NCBI RefSeq assembly: GCF_026151205.1
Contig: NC_087073.1
Coordinates: 18,752,837-18,816,836, forward strand
Reading direction: 5' to 3'
DNA from: Bolinopsis microptera
Lineage: Eukaryota; Ctenophora; Tentaculata; Lobata; Bolinopsidae
DNA: 64,000 nt
Positions 1 to 15,100 of this stretch are shown in pieces. The notes under the pieces were generated by a model. That model did no database searches. It saw only the letters and a list, made by a program, of their open reading frames with translations, and had not been told where the DNA came from. Position 1 is the stretch's first letter. Every line of letters begins with the position of its first letter. Both the position numbers and the translations under genes were made by a program.

Positions 1-1156
1 AACAATATCACAACTTGTTGGACATCGTCGGCCCCATAACCGGTATAATATTAAGCATCAATGGATTTATGATGCACCCAGCCGGAGGAGGCAGGTACAT
101 GTGAATCCGTGCGAGAAATTGAGGCGAATGGTGCTTTGATAATAATCATATCAGCATTATGTCTTGATGTCGTGAGATCGGCAAAACAAACGCTTTACAT
201 CAATAAAAGATCGTAATACCACTTTTGAAATTAAGAGGAAACTCATCAAAAGCGCGCATGTTATTACCAGTTTATGTAGATTCAATGGTGAAATGTGAGT
301 ATACAGGAATTTGTTAATTGGCGCCTCTTCCACAACAAATCTTCTAAGCCTCTTTTACAGCCTGTTTACTGACCACTCATCGCGCTCCCATCTTTTCTAA
401 TAACCGGCCACAGGATGAGGTGATATGAGTCATAGAATATACACACAGGTATATACACACAGTTTGAGTTATATACACACAGTTATAGTATATACACTTA
501 GTGTATGCTGTGTAAACATTGCCGTGCCGAGAGTGGAATCGCGTGATGGCACTTCAAGACTCAGTACCTAAACTTAACGAAAAGAGGTAACCAAAATGAT
601 CTAGAATGATCTAGAATGATCAGGAATGATCAACAACACAGCGGAATAAATTGCAAACCTCACAGCTTCAGGTTGAACACATAGACAATTGGTATTGGTC
701 AACAGATTCAATGTGCTTAATATAAACCTCCGCACCACCGGGAACTGTGTACGGCAGCATGCGGGTAGGTACTACTAGGTACTACACAAGATCGTATATA
801 AATAGATTCACGTTCCTTTACACCAGTGCAGTGTGATAATGCCGACGGTTGATAGTATGATGCTGAATATGCAGCAACTCGGGTCGTGTTGTGTTTTGTG
901 TTACACAGAATACTACACGAACCGAGCCTCTCAATACTATCAACCATCATCAAACTAATCATATCACGGAGAGACAAGCAACGTTAATTCACATTTAAAA
1001 CCAAGAAATCACGATATACAGGAAGAAAGCACCATGGGGACTAACACCTAACTAAGATGTAAGCATATCTTAACAATCCAAGACAGATCGACAAAATATC
1101 GTTACAATAGATACGAGCGTCGAGCATAGTGGACACAGTACTGCGAGCTCATCTAA

Positions 1157-1230
1157 CATGCTCATCAGGGACTATTGGCTGCACGCATTTCATTCAAATG
1201 AGAGCCAATCTTGTGTCCCTGATCAACATG
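1157..1230. repeat. imperfect inverted repeat (hairpin)
   Basis: Both ends read CATG...TCA. AGGGAC pairs with GTCCCT, ATTGGCT pairs with AGCCAAT, and a short loop lies between. The 74-nt fold could be a small MITE remnant or a hairpin RNA. Nothing else supports either reading. Confidence 0.45.
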
Positions 1231-4200
1231 TCTGATGACTTTTCCTCCAGGCTTCACCTTCCCCCTATTGATTAATAGGGTCTAAAAATACGGTATCCGT
1301 AATGAGGGACTCCGCCATTTAATCGATCGGTCGATTATGGGATAGATTAAGATTGCAACAGTACCCTGACCTGGTATCTAAATTTAGAACTGATTGTAGT
1401 GGAAAGAAGGATTAACTTTGTGTTTGTGAGAGGTGGTGCAGACGTCCCGGTTCAGTAAACTTGATGTAGACAGTAGACTGTAAGTAATTCTATAATTCGT
1501 GATCCTTGGGGACGTTGTCAATTTCCTGGATTTTCACCTTGTATCATCCGGTCTGCTGAAAGGATATGACCGAATGTTGTCCTGGTGATTTGGTTTCGAT
1601 ACTATATCTAGGGTGGTCTTTTCAGTTTTCAGTTAGTTACGCATCGTGCATTGATTATTAGCATATTTAACATTTTTGAAATATTCCTCCCCAGGTAACA
1701 AGATAAAAGCTGTCCTTTGAAAATGTGACAAATAATATTTCCGGATAAGACAATCCGATTCTCAATAACACATGAACCGATTTTGAATTACAAAATATGG
1801 AGTACTCCTGTTTTAACATTACAAATTAAATACAACGCAGAATGAGTTCTGATTTTTCAGAGATGATCTTGATTTTAAATATTTAACCAAACAAATATTT
1901 TAAAATTAATTAGAAACGTTAAGAAAACCGGTTGTCTTTAATTAGTCCCAGAAGAAACGAAATTGTAATACAGAAATTTTCCAGCTGAAAATTATATTAC
2001 ATTGTTTCGTGGAGCATATTTTGACGGTAATTTGAAACATCAGACTTTTGTACTCTGCCATCTTATAAAAGATATTACATCAAATTTGGGAAATTTATAT
2101 ATCTTCAATAAAGAAATGAAGGGATTAACTATCATTAAATTTAAACAATAAGACTTATACAGTCACTACGCACTAATTTATCATAAGAAACATGGACAAC
2201 CGCGAAATATCACTCCAATTAAATGATAATAGATGCACTAATATCATAAACAGAATGTAAGCATTTTAAAAACCGTACTTTCAGGAAGTAGCAGTCGTAA
2301 CCATGGGAATCTACATGGTCAATCAGACGAATAGACATTCGCGTCAAAGTTCCGAGATCTAAATCTTTTGAACATTTCACGTCACACACAACTCCTAATA
2401 GCAAACACCTAATAACAACTAGCAAGCAAGGTCCTAGACTGTCCTATACCTAGTGTCACTTTCCATCTAACCTATGTTAAACTAAAGGTTCAAAACATGT
2501 CACCTACAAAAAGTGAAAACTTGATTAGAACCTTCTGTAAACTTGTTGGTTCAAGTTTTCAGTTTCGCTCCAGATTTGTGCTTTAAAGGATTGCCACTGT
2601 CGTTTTCACCTCATTCCTTTTGGCCAATTATTGCAAATAAAACCTTTTAAAACTTTTGCAAATTTTTAGGTCGTTCAAATATAACGTAATTAATTTTTGG
2701 CCAATTGACTCCAAATTTTATATCTTATTTCTCATTGCTCATTTTTGACGTTTTTGCCAGTGAAACAAAAAACAACAGTGGTAACCCCTTAGTTTTGACC
2801 AACCATGTTGTATCAATTCCGATTAGTGTCACACCCTACTTCTATGAAATGACCTACACTCATGAAATGACTTAATCGTTAATAAATCTAGACAAATTAA
2901 GGATTTAAACATTCATCAAAAGCATAATAATGAGTTTTGTAATTAGTTCGGTATCTTTTCAATTTAAAATAAATTTCAAGCTCATTATTATCATCATTAC
3001 AGAAACTTTAAATTCAATATCATTATAAAATATCAAATTTAACTCTTTAAAATAATACTAAAATGTTCAATAGTTTCAAATTATAATAAGTTTGTGTCTG
3101 TGTCACATTTAACGACTGGTGATGGTGACTCGTCAGGTCTTGTTCGGCTGTACTCATTAGCGACTAATTGGCTGTATAACTCAATTAATCAACGACTAAT
3201 TGGCTAGATAACACAACTAATTAGCAACTTATAAAGTTGAATGTGAACCGTTGGACTAATTCCGATCTGTAGAGATTTAAAGTCGGGGATTTCTTTTTCA
3301 ATTCTCGCTAGATTCTACTCAGCCGTCTTTAACTACTCGCTTTCTGAAAAAGAGTGAGGTTAGATTTCTTCTATGTTGTTCAAGATCCTATGTTTGGAGT
3401 GAGCACTGAGTACTGAGTAGTATAATATAATAATACGTAAATTATTGATCTAGTTTTCTAGATACTCTACTCATATTAGTGGAAAGTACGGTCTTATAAT
3501 TTTGCATCCAACTGATTACCCTGTCGTCACACTGTGCATTACTGCGACAATGGATCAGATAACGTAACTCTATAACAGTGGACAGATTTAAGGTTGTCGT
3601 AAGACGAATTTTGCTGGTGGTGGTGAATTCAATCTAAATAAACATGTAAACTGTAAAGGTCTGACCGCCAAACTTAAATTGTACCACTGCAGTAGTTCTA
3701 CCTTATATCTGCCAGATATAAGGTAATTGCACTTGCAGTTTAAGAGGCATTTAATTGTATCATTTATTTATCCGGAAAGTATGATTCCAACGTGACTAAG
3801 CTACTTCAAAGTTTCATAATAACTTAATTTGAAAGCTAGGGTAAGGTTCATTCGATCATGAGGTCAAGTCGCATGCTTATGGAAATCGTATGTGCGCGGC
3901 TCGACGGCCACGCACGTGAATATTTATTTCTCAGCTAATATAATTAAGCTAGCTCAGCTAGCCACGCCAGCTCGGTCTCATAATTCTACACGGAAAAGTT
4001 CTGCGCGCCCTCCTTAAAAGTGATATAACATTTTGCAATCTCAGCTCCAATCAGTAAGACGGAATAATTGGAGCTGAAAAAAAGGGTATCTTTCCAAGAA
4101 ATTGTTTAATTATAGAAGTTTTGTTTCTCAAGGATCTATTCAAACCCCGACCAAATGCAAACCAAAAACAAACAAAACCACAACTGTGAAATTGTGGGGC

Positions 4201-5460
4201 ATTAAGTACCATGGCACTATGTACTGAAGCGTGTAGTCATGGAGCAGGACACCGGAACTAATTTGGTTTAATAATTAATTGATTGGATCTACAGAACGCT
4301 CCACCTTATTTCTTTATTAAAATTTTGAATTGTTCGCTAATCCAATAGCAATAGCTTTCCAAACTCGTTTGCATCGCTTCAGAACAATAAAGCAGGATGT
4401 AAGGCGACCGTGAAATTGACAAACAATGCTCATCTCCCCACTGCTTATTAATTTCCATGCTTTTTGTAACCGTTAATACCAGCTGTGACTACCCTGCTCA
4501 AAGTTGCTGGGAACACACATTAATATACCTCAGTTCGAACAAATGTACTCCTTACATTAACACTTGTCAAAGCATTTCTCTAAAAGCAGAAAGGTTTGAT
4601 TCGGCAGAAAGTCTACCTCAGCTATCCTGGCTACGTCCCTGCTCAGCAGGCCAACATCTAGAACTGGAGGAGAAACTACCCACTACACTGCCGGGAGCCT
4701 GGAGGAAGTGTAAGCCTAAAACATGCCATCTAGGTCACTAGGTGTCAGGGCTGAAAATATTTCAACCAACACTTCAGAAGGTGTCATTTCCTGAACAGTT
4801 TTCAGAAAGGAGCCGACCATTCTCCTTTAATCCAAATATCTGTATCCGTCAAAATGAGAATATATCGTAAATCGATGATTTGATATAGTTTACAGTATAC
4901 TCCAGTGTATGGTAGCTGAATGGTACCTCAGAAGATTCATTTGGCACTATTGCCAGGGTCTGTCCTTATTTAACCCTAAATCACAGTTTCCGATCATTGT
5001 GCTGAGTTGACTGTCTGGCCTGGACAGACTTTTTTGAAGTCCTTAGCTCTCCCCGGGCTACAGAGACCATATTCCGACAATCTTCTGGAATACTGTTATA
5101 ACAGCTGCGGATACTTATATTGGAAGTTCTCCTGGACTATCGATAGGAAGATTTACAATATTAGTGGTTGGAACTAGCATATCACACACAGCCCCTCAAC
5201 TTGTACTTTTTGTATATTATAATATCACATTAACAAACAGTAATGTACGTAATTACTGAACTTAATAAAGGGTTGTTGAACACGTACATTTGTACATCTG
5301 TAAGCTCATAATATTGTCCCTATTGTGCACCTTCAACTTTGTCATCCAATAATTATAACTGGTTGAATGAACCTTTTGTTGTGCTTTGTGTACACTATGT
5401 GCCCAGTACAGAACTAATATGGCCAACTGCCATAAACTAGGCCCAGTCCCAGCCCTCTAT

Positions 5461-5583
5461 AGAGATGAAAGGCTGCCAACCAGTCCCCGCCCCAATAGAG
5501 CTGAAAGGCTGCCAAATACAGGGCCCAGTCCCCGCCCCAATAGAGCTGAAAGGCTGCCAAATACAGGGCCCAGTCCCCGCCCC
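5461..5583. repeat. 45-bp tandem repeat, about 2.7 copies
   Basis: The unit runs CAGTCCCCGCCCCAATAGAG, CTGAAAGGCTGCCAAATACA, GGGCC. It is GC-rich in an AT-rich surrounding. Several overlapping frames are open through it only because the unit length is a multiple of three. Confidence 0.8.
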
Positions 5584-6109
5584 CCTTTTTACAAAACGAC
5601 ACACCAAACATGCCCACTCCAACTCTACAGTGCACTTCTTTTTCAAAACCCACCCCATATAAGGTCACTCCAGAGTTTTACAAAAACAGGTAACTGGTAC
5701 ACAGGGCTATTAGATCACTACGAGAAGTTTCGTACAAGAGTTGGACTCGCCGAGTGACGGATAGTGTCAGCAGAGTGCGTCACGTACGGAGGCCTGTCAG
5801 AACATGTTGCATGAATATTCAATAATATGTGCAGTGCACAGATGTGTCAATGTTTCTTAAGGAGATGTGTACTTAGTTCTCGTTTGAACTCTGCAGAAAC
5901 CTATTTGCACGTGATGCACCCACTCACATAGGTGTGGCGGTGTTTGACTGTTTCCAGCGCATTTCCTAATCCAGTCAATTTCTGGACCCTAAACTTAGCG
6001 TGATTCAGTCAACTTTTAGAAGATAGAACCCGTACAAAGTCCAAAATTTTTACTCTAAAATTTAAATATCATATAATATAATAATATATATACAGCAAAA
6101 CCTGAAGGG

Positions 6110-9100
6110 TTAAAAAGATATTCTTACCTGTTGGGAGAAGGTCTGTCTGAATCTTAATTCCGTGTAAGCGTCAATGCAGGCAAACGTATCCGTGATAATG
6201 TTGTTATAGAGACTCGTCTTATCAGTCTGAAATGTAAACAAATCTGTTATAATAATGTTATAATATGTCATAATAACCCCACATAATGTTGCATAATAGG
6301 CACATAATTGTGATTTACACCATAACACCATGTAAGTTGATTGATTGATTATTATGTCTGTCATTATGTATTAAATGTGCTGCTGAAACTCATCGGGCGG
6401 AGGATTCTCCTTGTCAATATAGTTTAGAGCTCAGGAAAGGTCTATAAATAATGCTGTTGCTACATGCTGAATATAATACGTGTCTCTACACTGTGATGAT
6501 TGGTCTGAAGAGTGATGTAAGAGTGGGGAGATTGCCGGCTAAGAGTGGGGGGAGAATGGAGATTGCCTGCTTGTCCGTGCCTTGGACCAACTTGATCTGA
6601 CTACTTGACTAGGCAAGTAGGCACACGCGACTTGTAGATCTTTTAAACAACCAGAGATCAGATACAGTGTAACAGTGTTACTGCCTTTGCGGCACACAAT
6701 CATTTTGATGTTTCAGAAATTTTCCGGCCAAAGTTTGATGAAACTTTAGGGAGGTCAAAATAAGTCATTACCAGGAATAGGATCCTCAGTCGGTATTGAG
6801 ACATTTATATGAGATATGATATCTGGGTGCAGGGATTATGCTGCACACCGCGCACCACACTGCACCTGACTGCACTGCGTGTCACACTGCACCTGACTGC
6901 ACTGCGTGTCACATCTGTGCCACACCATACAAAACACTTATCACATATATCTTAACTAGTATCCATTGTAGAGAGAGAGAGAGAGAGAGCGGGCTCCAAA
7001 GGGAGGGGTTACACAGCAACTGCAAGACTTTACTGACAGCACAGGTGTAATAAACTCAAGGTAAAGCACTTGGCTCACTATCAACTTTTTTACGTCAACA
7101 GTGCACGTGATAGGTTTTTGAGCCGCGCAGCAGCCGATAAAGGGCTCACGTGACCGATACGTATCCGTCACGTGACCCCTATATAAAGCCATTAGTTTAA
7201 CTATTGCCAGCGTTTTCTGGTATGATATGATATATCTTATATAAGAAATATCTAGATATATTAAATCAGGAGGGTAGGACCGGTCGGAGAAGCTGCACTA
7301 TAGATAGTGCCGGGATACATTCAGAGAGACTAGGATAATTCTACAAATATGTTCAAATACCATACCATACATGTTGACAAATTTTGGAATACCGGGAATA
7401 AGTAGCTTGCGGTGTTGTTAGCTCTCAGTGTGTTCGACACAAATTACAGATATTCGGAAATCGGAGATCTGTCCGTTCATACCAAATGTTTGGGGTGCAG
7501 TAAATATATTTAGATATATTCAGAGCATTTCTTTTTGGTTGACTGTATAGAGCTATGGAGATGACAAATTTGGCCATGACACCGATGGAAGAAAAGGCTA
7601 ATTCAGTATATTATGTTGGAAAAAGAGTCACCCAACCTGAAGAAACTGTTCTGAAGGACAACCGTATACACACCTGTCAGCTGCCCAACCAGAATCTTCA
7701 TGCAAATCCAAGTACATTTACCGATTCTTGAGAAGTGCAGAGAGTCGAGCAAGATATCCAAAATGAAGTCTTTCTTAATTTCTAAAATTCCATGAATTCT
7801 ATGACTCGCATTATAATGACAAGGTCATGATGACCTTTACAGTTTACAAGCTTGATTAACGATTATAGCTTCTGTCTCCAAGTCTTTTTTTAATTTCATG
7901 CTTTCATATGTGTCCCCGAAGCCATCTAACTACAACTAAGCTCGCTCAGCTGTATTTTTGACAGGAAGAAGTAAACACGGCATTGTGTGTCATAGCAGAG
8001 AACTTGCCCCACCCAAAGCTTTAAGCGGGGTTGCAGAGCTTCAGATCTGTTTAAAGTTGTAGCTTACTTGCAAGAACCAAGGATTGGGGTAAAGAAGTGC
8101 GTTTACTACGCCTGAACCCATATTTAGGTTCAGCTTATCTCAAGTCTGCTAACGCTGATAATCCTAATAATATAACGAATATTGTAAGTTGAAGAGTTTG
8201 CCTAAGTTCTGTAGACATTACATGGACTGGTGGAAAACGATTTGTAGAATCTGGCTCATATTGGATAATGACGTGTGACCGTGCGATGACCTCCTAAATG
8301 ATATAATGCATGATAATTGAGGTGTTAAGATCCTCAAGAATATGACAACTTGCCAAATGCTGCAACAATTTGTCTCGATAATTTTAAAATCAAAATAAAG
8401 ATGCCATGCACGTAGAACACATATAAATGTTATATATAAATCATTAAAATCAAACCAAATCTCAACAAAATGTCAACAGAATCTCAACAAGCCAGACAGA
8501 AGCTCACCTCGTACTCGTTGTTCATCTGTTCGAGGGTGCTGAGGTAAAGTTTCAAGTCCTCCTCGGTTTCATGGGTGGCCGCTTGTGTGCTGTTCAGGTT
8601 TCGGCTGGTCGTGTCTGCTGCTGAGTGACGGTTCTGAGATTTGCCTCGTCGTGAGTTTCGCAGCACCACTGTGTCACCTGGAAATGGTGGATTTAGAAAC
8701 ATTGGGAGGGAGCTTTTTGTTATCGATAATGCATAAATTATCGATATCAAAAAATGAATTTGTTATAAATAAATTTGTCAATATTCTAAGAAATCCTATA
8801 GTAGCCGGTAGCAACAAAAGATGAATTTTGATAAATCGTGACTCTAAGGAGTGCCCCGGAAAAGATCGGTCGCTATTTGAGACTATCAGTCTATATGTTT
8901 CTCTGTAGGCAATTGTAAGGGTACTTTGCGCGGGAGTAAACCACTTGATAATTTGTAATTATAGGACTGCTAGAATTTCGATAAAACGTGATTTTAAGGA
9001 GTGCCCCAGAGGCCAGAGAAGATTGAATTTCGGACAATCAGTTAATATGTCATTTGTAGGCGATTGTAAGGGTACTTTTTGTGGGAGTATTTGATAAGAT

Positions 9101-12100
9101 AAACGGATAATCCACTAAGTAGAGAAGACACTAAGGAGTGCCCGTGATAATGAAACATAAAGAAAATGAGATAATATGTAACAACTTCTTGACATTTGAA
9201 GTGGAAAGTATAAGATAATAAGTAACAACTTCTTGACATATGAAAAGTGGTGATTATGTAATGCTGTATAACTGTAGGCAATTCATAACGGTGGGCAATT
9301 CGAGAAGTTCTTCTTATCGCAATTTTATTGCAACGGCTTCTCGGTTAAACTTCCATAATTGGTCATTTTTCTCCATGAATTTCGCAAAAACAGTTGAAAA
9401 TGGTATCACGATAAATATAACTAAAATGACACGTACCAATGGTATAATTCTGATCCTCCAAATCCCTGAGCTGGTCTTGGTACGTGCTCACCATCTGCCG
9501 CTCCTCCTTGAGCTGCGCTTTCAGGTGCTCCTTCATGTAGCGCAGCGCGTCATTGCGCGCTTGCACCCACACATACGACTGAACAAGCTCGTCTCTCACT
9601 AACTGGAGGTTTTTGTCGATGGAAGCTTGGTCCACTTCTGGTTCTGCTTTATTGGAGTTATTGGACAGGGCGTTCAGTTCTTCTTGGGTTGGGATCTTGG
9701 TGTTTCTGCAGAATTGATTATATTCGTGAATGGCTTACAACTTCTGTAATGTGGTTTAATGCGCCTTAGTCCTAAACACAATGTCTGTTGAATGGTTCAG
9801 TGAAAACAATAGCTAAAAATACAATCAGACGTAATTGTTGACATCTCTTTCCAATAAAATGACGTGCTTCTATTACGTAATACATCGTTTAAGCCGTTTT
9901 ATCCAAGTGCTGACTTATAATCGATTGAATATCCAAGGGTAAAGTTTGCTACAATTAACATTTTAAACGCTGTGAAATTTAACAGGAAACAAAAAAGGAA
10001 GGTGAAAGAAGTTCAAATTTTAAACACCAAATGGAAAACATCGGTTGGTAAATTCGAGAATAAAATTTAACCAAAACAAAATTATGTAATGTAAATGTAT
10101 TTTACTTGGAACATGTAATGTGGAAAGTTTTGTTACTTACGGGTCTAGGATGACGCCGGGGAAGAGTTGCTGTGCGTTCTCGCAGAGACACCTCAGAAGA
10201 GTGTTGGAGATGAGAAGGGTGGGGGAAAGGATGATGATCAGGTTGGACAGTGTCATCTTGTTCTGTTTCTCCTGCAACAATTTCAACTTAGGGTTGGGTA
10301 AAATGTTGGAATTAAATTTTTACGGGTGAATGGGAACGTTGGGTTATAACTTGCATTTAAAATCAGAACTCAGGGTTGGGTTGAACATACTTAGGGTTAA
10401 GTTGCTGATAGGAGGTTTTTCATGGGCGTACGGGGAGCGAGTTTTAACGTCGATTTAAAATATAGCTGTAAATTTCATTTAAGTTTGTGGGAGTTACTTT
10501 TAAAATTTCAAACAAGCTGACAACCTTGTAATTCCCAGGCAGCTAACTTTAAGTGGCTTTTACTGTTTACACCATGCAATGTGGACACTAACGTTCTGCC
10601 CACAATCAAACTATTTAGCATACTAATGTCAAATAACTAGCATACTTATTACTTATCTTATATTATCTTGTTTGAATTAATTTAAACTTTGGTTCAAACA
10701 TAAGCATCCCGGACCACATCTCGCGGTAAGTTTGTTTATCACGTTTATATCAAGTTATTCCCACCTTTACTAACAACTACTTAATGGGTACTCAGCAACT
10801 CCTTGCGGAATGCTGCTTGTCCTTGTCACCAGCATGTAGGTTAAGATAGCGGCACCCAGCTCTTAGTGCCATATAACCAGCTTCATGTTTAAACCTCTTA
10901 ACAGATCTAATTTTGGATAACGTTATTTTTAGTCCCAGTTAAGCCGGACAGAGGGTCTAAACTTGCACTTGTACAAATTTGGCACGGGTTCCCAAGGTTT
11001 CGCAATTTGGGTGTCTTTATCCCGATGATCTAAGTGAATAAATCTTACAAACAAAACGTGTTGCACGCTTCGACATCTCTATACAGAAACAGGGTCAATG
11101 AACGTGCCGAACGTTGAAAATCAGATCACCTTCAAGTGCTGATGACTCATTTGGGACGCTTCTCACAAATTTGAGTGTCATCATTTTCCACTTTACTGTG
11201 TCTACTGGCCATGGATGAATATGGCCTTCCTGAAGGTTCTATACCAATGAGCTTGCCTCAAATCACAGGCACTGCTAAGTACACACGGTAGCGCTGACTT
11301 CTGAATATATCCCGTAAACAGAAGTTAGGGGGTTTTGCGCCCGGCACAGGGCGAAACCATACAATTCCCTCTGATCACGAGGAATAATATATCATTCATT
11401 TAATGATTTTGTAGTTAGATATTATAATGGAGGATAATATATGAGAGTGGAGCTAGGTAACATCAGGAAGGTAGAGTCTGATAGAGACATGTTTGTTGGC
11501 CGGTGCCAGGTGAAAAGGGAAGCTACTCAGCTAATGATCACGGATCTGAGGGAGGCACTAACTTCTCTGCAGACACGCGGAACTTGAGATTCTGTTCCAC
11601 TCAATTAACTTAGTCGTTATTGTTGTACAAAGAAAAACTTCTTCCAGGTAGAACCGGGCACAAACCTTCTTCCAGGAAGGGGGTTCTACCTTAAAAGGGG
11701 AGCTGGGAAGCCTAGAAAACCTCCAACAAGTGCCGACCCTCACATTGAGCCAACAATATTTCCTTGAATGGAAATAATAATATTCAGTCTGGAGCTTCTG
11801 TTCTTCTGAACCAAAACTAAGCCTCTCATTCCTTGACATCTCAGCTTTGTTTCTAGAGTCGGGCCTGAGATAATCTGATGTACAGCCGCTCTACTAACCA
11901 TACTGTTAACCACCATAGGCTCTATTCAGCAGATCTCAGTACAATGCCGGTATATTCAAACCTTTCCATATGTCATTTGATATATTCACCAATTATCTTC
12001 GTCTCGGCTCTCCCTCACTCGCCCTCCACTTAGCTTCATTTAGGATCACGCCAGTGGCTAGACCTTCACCATGACATCCATGTAGAGCTCCACAACCACT

Positions 12101-15100
12101 CCTACCCTTCAATTTAACCACAAACTCACCCCATTGGTTCAACCAAGTAAAGTTGACAGGGTCAAATAATCAACCACAATAATATGGCCACGCCACTGGA
12201 GAGAGAAATAAAGAGAAAGAGAGAGCGCTCCATTTAAATAGCATATAAATTATATGTGATGCTGAGAGTGGATATGTGATGCACACAGCGAGCATAATAT
12301 GTGATGCACACAGAGCGAGGAGAGTGGATATTATACCACACACCAGCGTCAGTCCGTGACATGTGCTCATGTAAATTGATGCTACTAAAGATATGGTGTA
12401 TCTTAGTGCTTGTGTACGTGTGTGTGTGTGTGGGTGAGTTGGAGGAGATAAATATAATCCCGGCTACAATTATTGTGGGGATTCCCTTAAATTATAATAC
12501 ACTCGCCGCTCATTTGCACGGACATGCACTGCAGACACTATCTGGAGGTTTATTAATTATATACGAGCTATCTCCTTGACACAAACTATATTTCACTGCA
12601 TACAGACACTAGCTGCTATCTCAATTTATGATGATTATATTTATAATTTATAATATACTCCTATAACCTATTCTATCTTGATAAACTCTGTTTTACAGAC
12701 ACTAGCTGCCAGATTCACCAGATCCGCTGGTGACCATTCCGTCATTCAACACGTTCTGTATATGTTTTGATACCACTTATAATGGTGGTGATACGGTACT
12801 GATTAGCAGGATGAACCGTGTTGGATATCACACCTTCGTCTACCAATATAGAGATATAATTATGTTCCACTTGGGCTGATTATTGTTATTATATCAGAGC
12901 TCTCCCAGGTTTAGAGAACATGTTCTCCTGTCCTCCCTGGTATAATATCTAGGATCATGTTATTATCCCCAGTAAACTGTGGTTATAATCAGCCCGGGGG
13001 ACGTGTTGAAAGGTGCTACTCAAAGTCAGGTTTAGAAGCAGTGGTTTGTGGCGTCTGCAGTAGAGCGAGTACAGTGAGTGCCAAGTTCTGTAGAAATCAA
13101 AACAGAGTCCTCTTTCTCTGAGAAGTGATGTCAGAGGGTGTCGAGACGTGGTGTGAGGGTGTCGAGACGTGGTGTGAGGGGAGGCTCTAATGATGTGACA
13201 ACAGAGTGGGGGACATAGTCTCGGTTTAGGGGCCGGGCATGGAAATATTTAATATCTCGAGAACATTCTACAGAACATTCTACAGACTAGTTACTAGTAG
13301 TAAATTGTAAGATAAAGTTACAGTAAGTATCTACTGCAATATTCAATCTATCGAGAAAATTCTACAGAACATTCTATAGACTAGTAACTTAACAAGTTGT
13401 ACTTGTAAGATAAAGTTGCGGTAAGTATTTACTCAGTTTAAATTTAAGTTAAAGTAACTTGTATCTACTCAGTTTAAATTTTGAATTACTGCGTAAAGTA
13501 GCGGGTGTAGAGTAACAGACTTTAATTCTAAGGTGTGACCTTAATATTGAGGGAATAAACTAGAAACTAGATTTTAACAACTTCAACAACTACTTATCTT
13601 CTCTGACCCAAGGATTATTTGTTAAATTTAACCACGCTCCGGTCAACATATTATAATAATAGCTCACCAATCTAGGGAATATAACAAGACTCATGAGTAT
13701 TATAGTGTACACGTGTGAGTACACCCATTAAAGGTGTGATCCAAGATAACGCAGTTCATACAAATTGTTACACTTGCTACCAAATTGCTAATTTTATATG
13801 TGCAGCACACACGTACACCAGAAATTTGTTTATATAATAACTGCGTTCATTGACAGACAGTATTAGTAGACACGCTCGCGTGATAGATAGATACTATGTT
13901 GTTGGGCCCACATTTCCTAACAAGACAACACATATATGGTTTAAAGTGTGTTTACAAGTTATATTCTGTGCTAGCCACTTTGCAGTGCCACAACCCTCAT
14001 AATTTACACAACTCAAGTTCTAGCTGGTCTCAGTCTGAGAGAGATAGCTATTATAACAAGTACTTGATAATATTACACTAAAGAATTTTCTAAAGAATGT
14101 TAATTTACACATCGTGTAAAAGGAGTGTGAACCCTGTGCCAGCTAACTTTTACAGCAGATAATGAGCTTAAGGTACACACACGTGACACGCCCACGTGAC
14201 ACGACCACGTGACACGACCACGTGACACGCCCACGTGACACGACCACGTGACACGACCAGAGATCGAGAATGATATGCACGTTGATTAACAGTACGGGGT
14301 TCCTATAACTTGGGATCTAGTCATTGTGTACATCAAGCTACATCTCCAGCACATTCATTTAACCCATTCTTCATAATCACATGTTAAAAGGGTAAAATAA
14401 GTCTCGTGACGAAAGTCTAGAACCGCCCCCCCCCCCCCCCTCTACATTCCATCTTTACTCACATGCTGAGAGACATGGTTGATGTGGAGACAAAGCCAGG
14501 CGAGGGTAGCGTAGTGTTCCGCCGGGAGTTGTCTCAACATGGCACACAGGATAGCCGTCCTCTGCTCACTGTCCTCGTACTCTGAGATTAAACACAAGGT
14601 TACATTTTTATAAGGGTTCAACCTGATCTGGGAAACGTCATTGTTTCCTGATTAGTGTACTTTGATTGAAGTATTTTTAATTTTATTTCAGCAAATTAGA
14701 TAGAGATAATTACAAGACAAGTGTACTTTTACCCCGCTGTAAAGGAACAAGTACATAAAATTTACTCCTCATGTTAAAAACAAAAGGTTTTTCCTTTTTT
14801 TCTCCTGGTCCATACATTTAAAAGTTTTATTTTTGGCAACGTGCCAGCCAGGGGGACACACTGCAATGAGGTAAGGGGTGTTGTTAAAGTAGCGATATAG
14901 CGCGTCCTGCTTTGTGTGCGGGGTTGCAAGTTCAGATAGTCTGATAGGTGGGCCGGAAGAGTGATGCCAGGAGCCACAACTCACCCCTGAAACCCCAACT
15001 TGGAATAGCTTTAATATTGTAGTTCAAACGTGCGAGACTTACCTCTAATTAAAGACATTCTCCAGCGAATACCTTAAATTCTTAATATATTTAACAGGAT

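Larger units (their letters stand above)
1..6109. other. non-coding AT-rich stretch
   Basis: No convincing exon was found on either strand. Open frames here are short and without recognisable protein character. The stretch holds small local repeats: TATACACACAG-like units (about 428-505), four AATGATC units (about 595-633), a hairpin at 1157-1230, three spaced copies of ACTAATTGGCT-like sequence (about 3160-3230) and a 45-bp tandem repeat at 5461-5583. It lies downstream of the 3' end of the minus-strand RALBP1 gene and may contain its 3' UTR or one more 3' exon. Confidence 0.5.

Noticed and set aside
5386-5757. ORFs over the 45-bp repeat
   Set aside because: Open only because the repeat period is divisible by three. 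No domain or flanking exon evidence.
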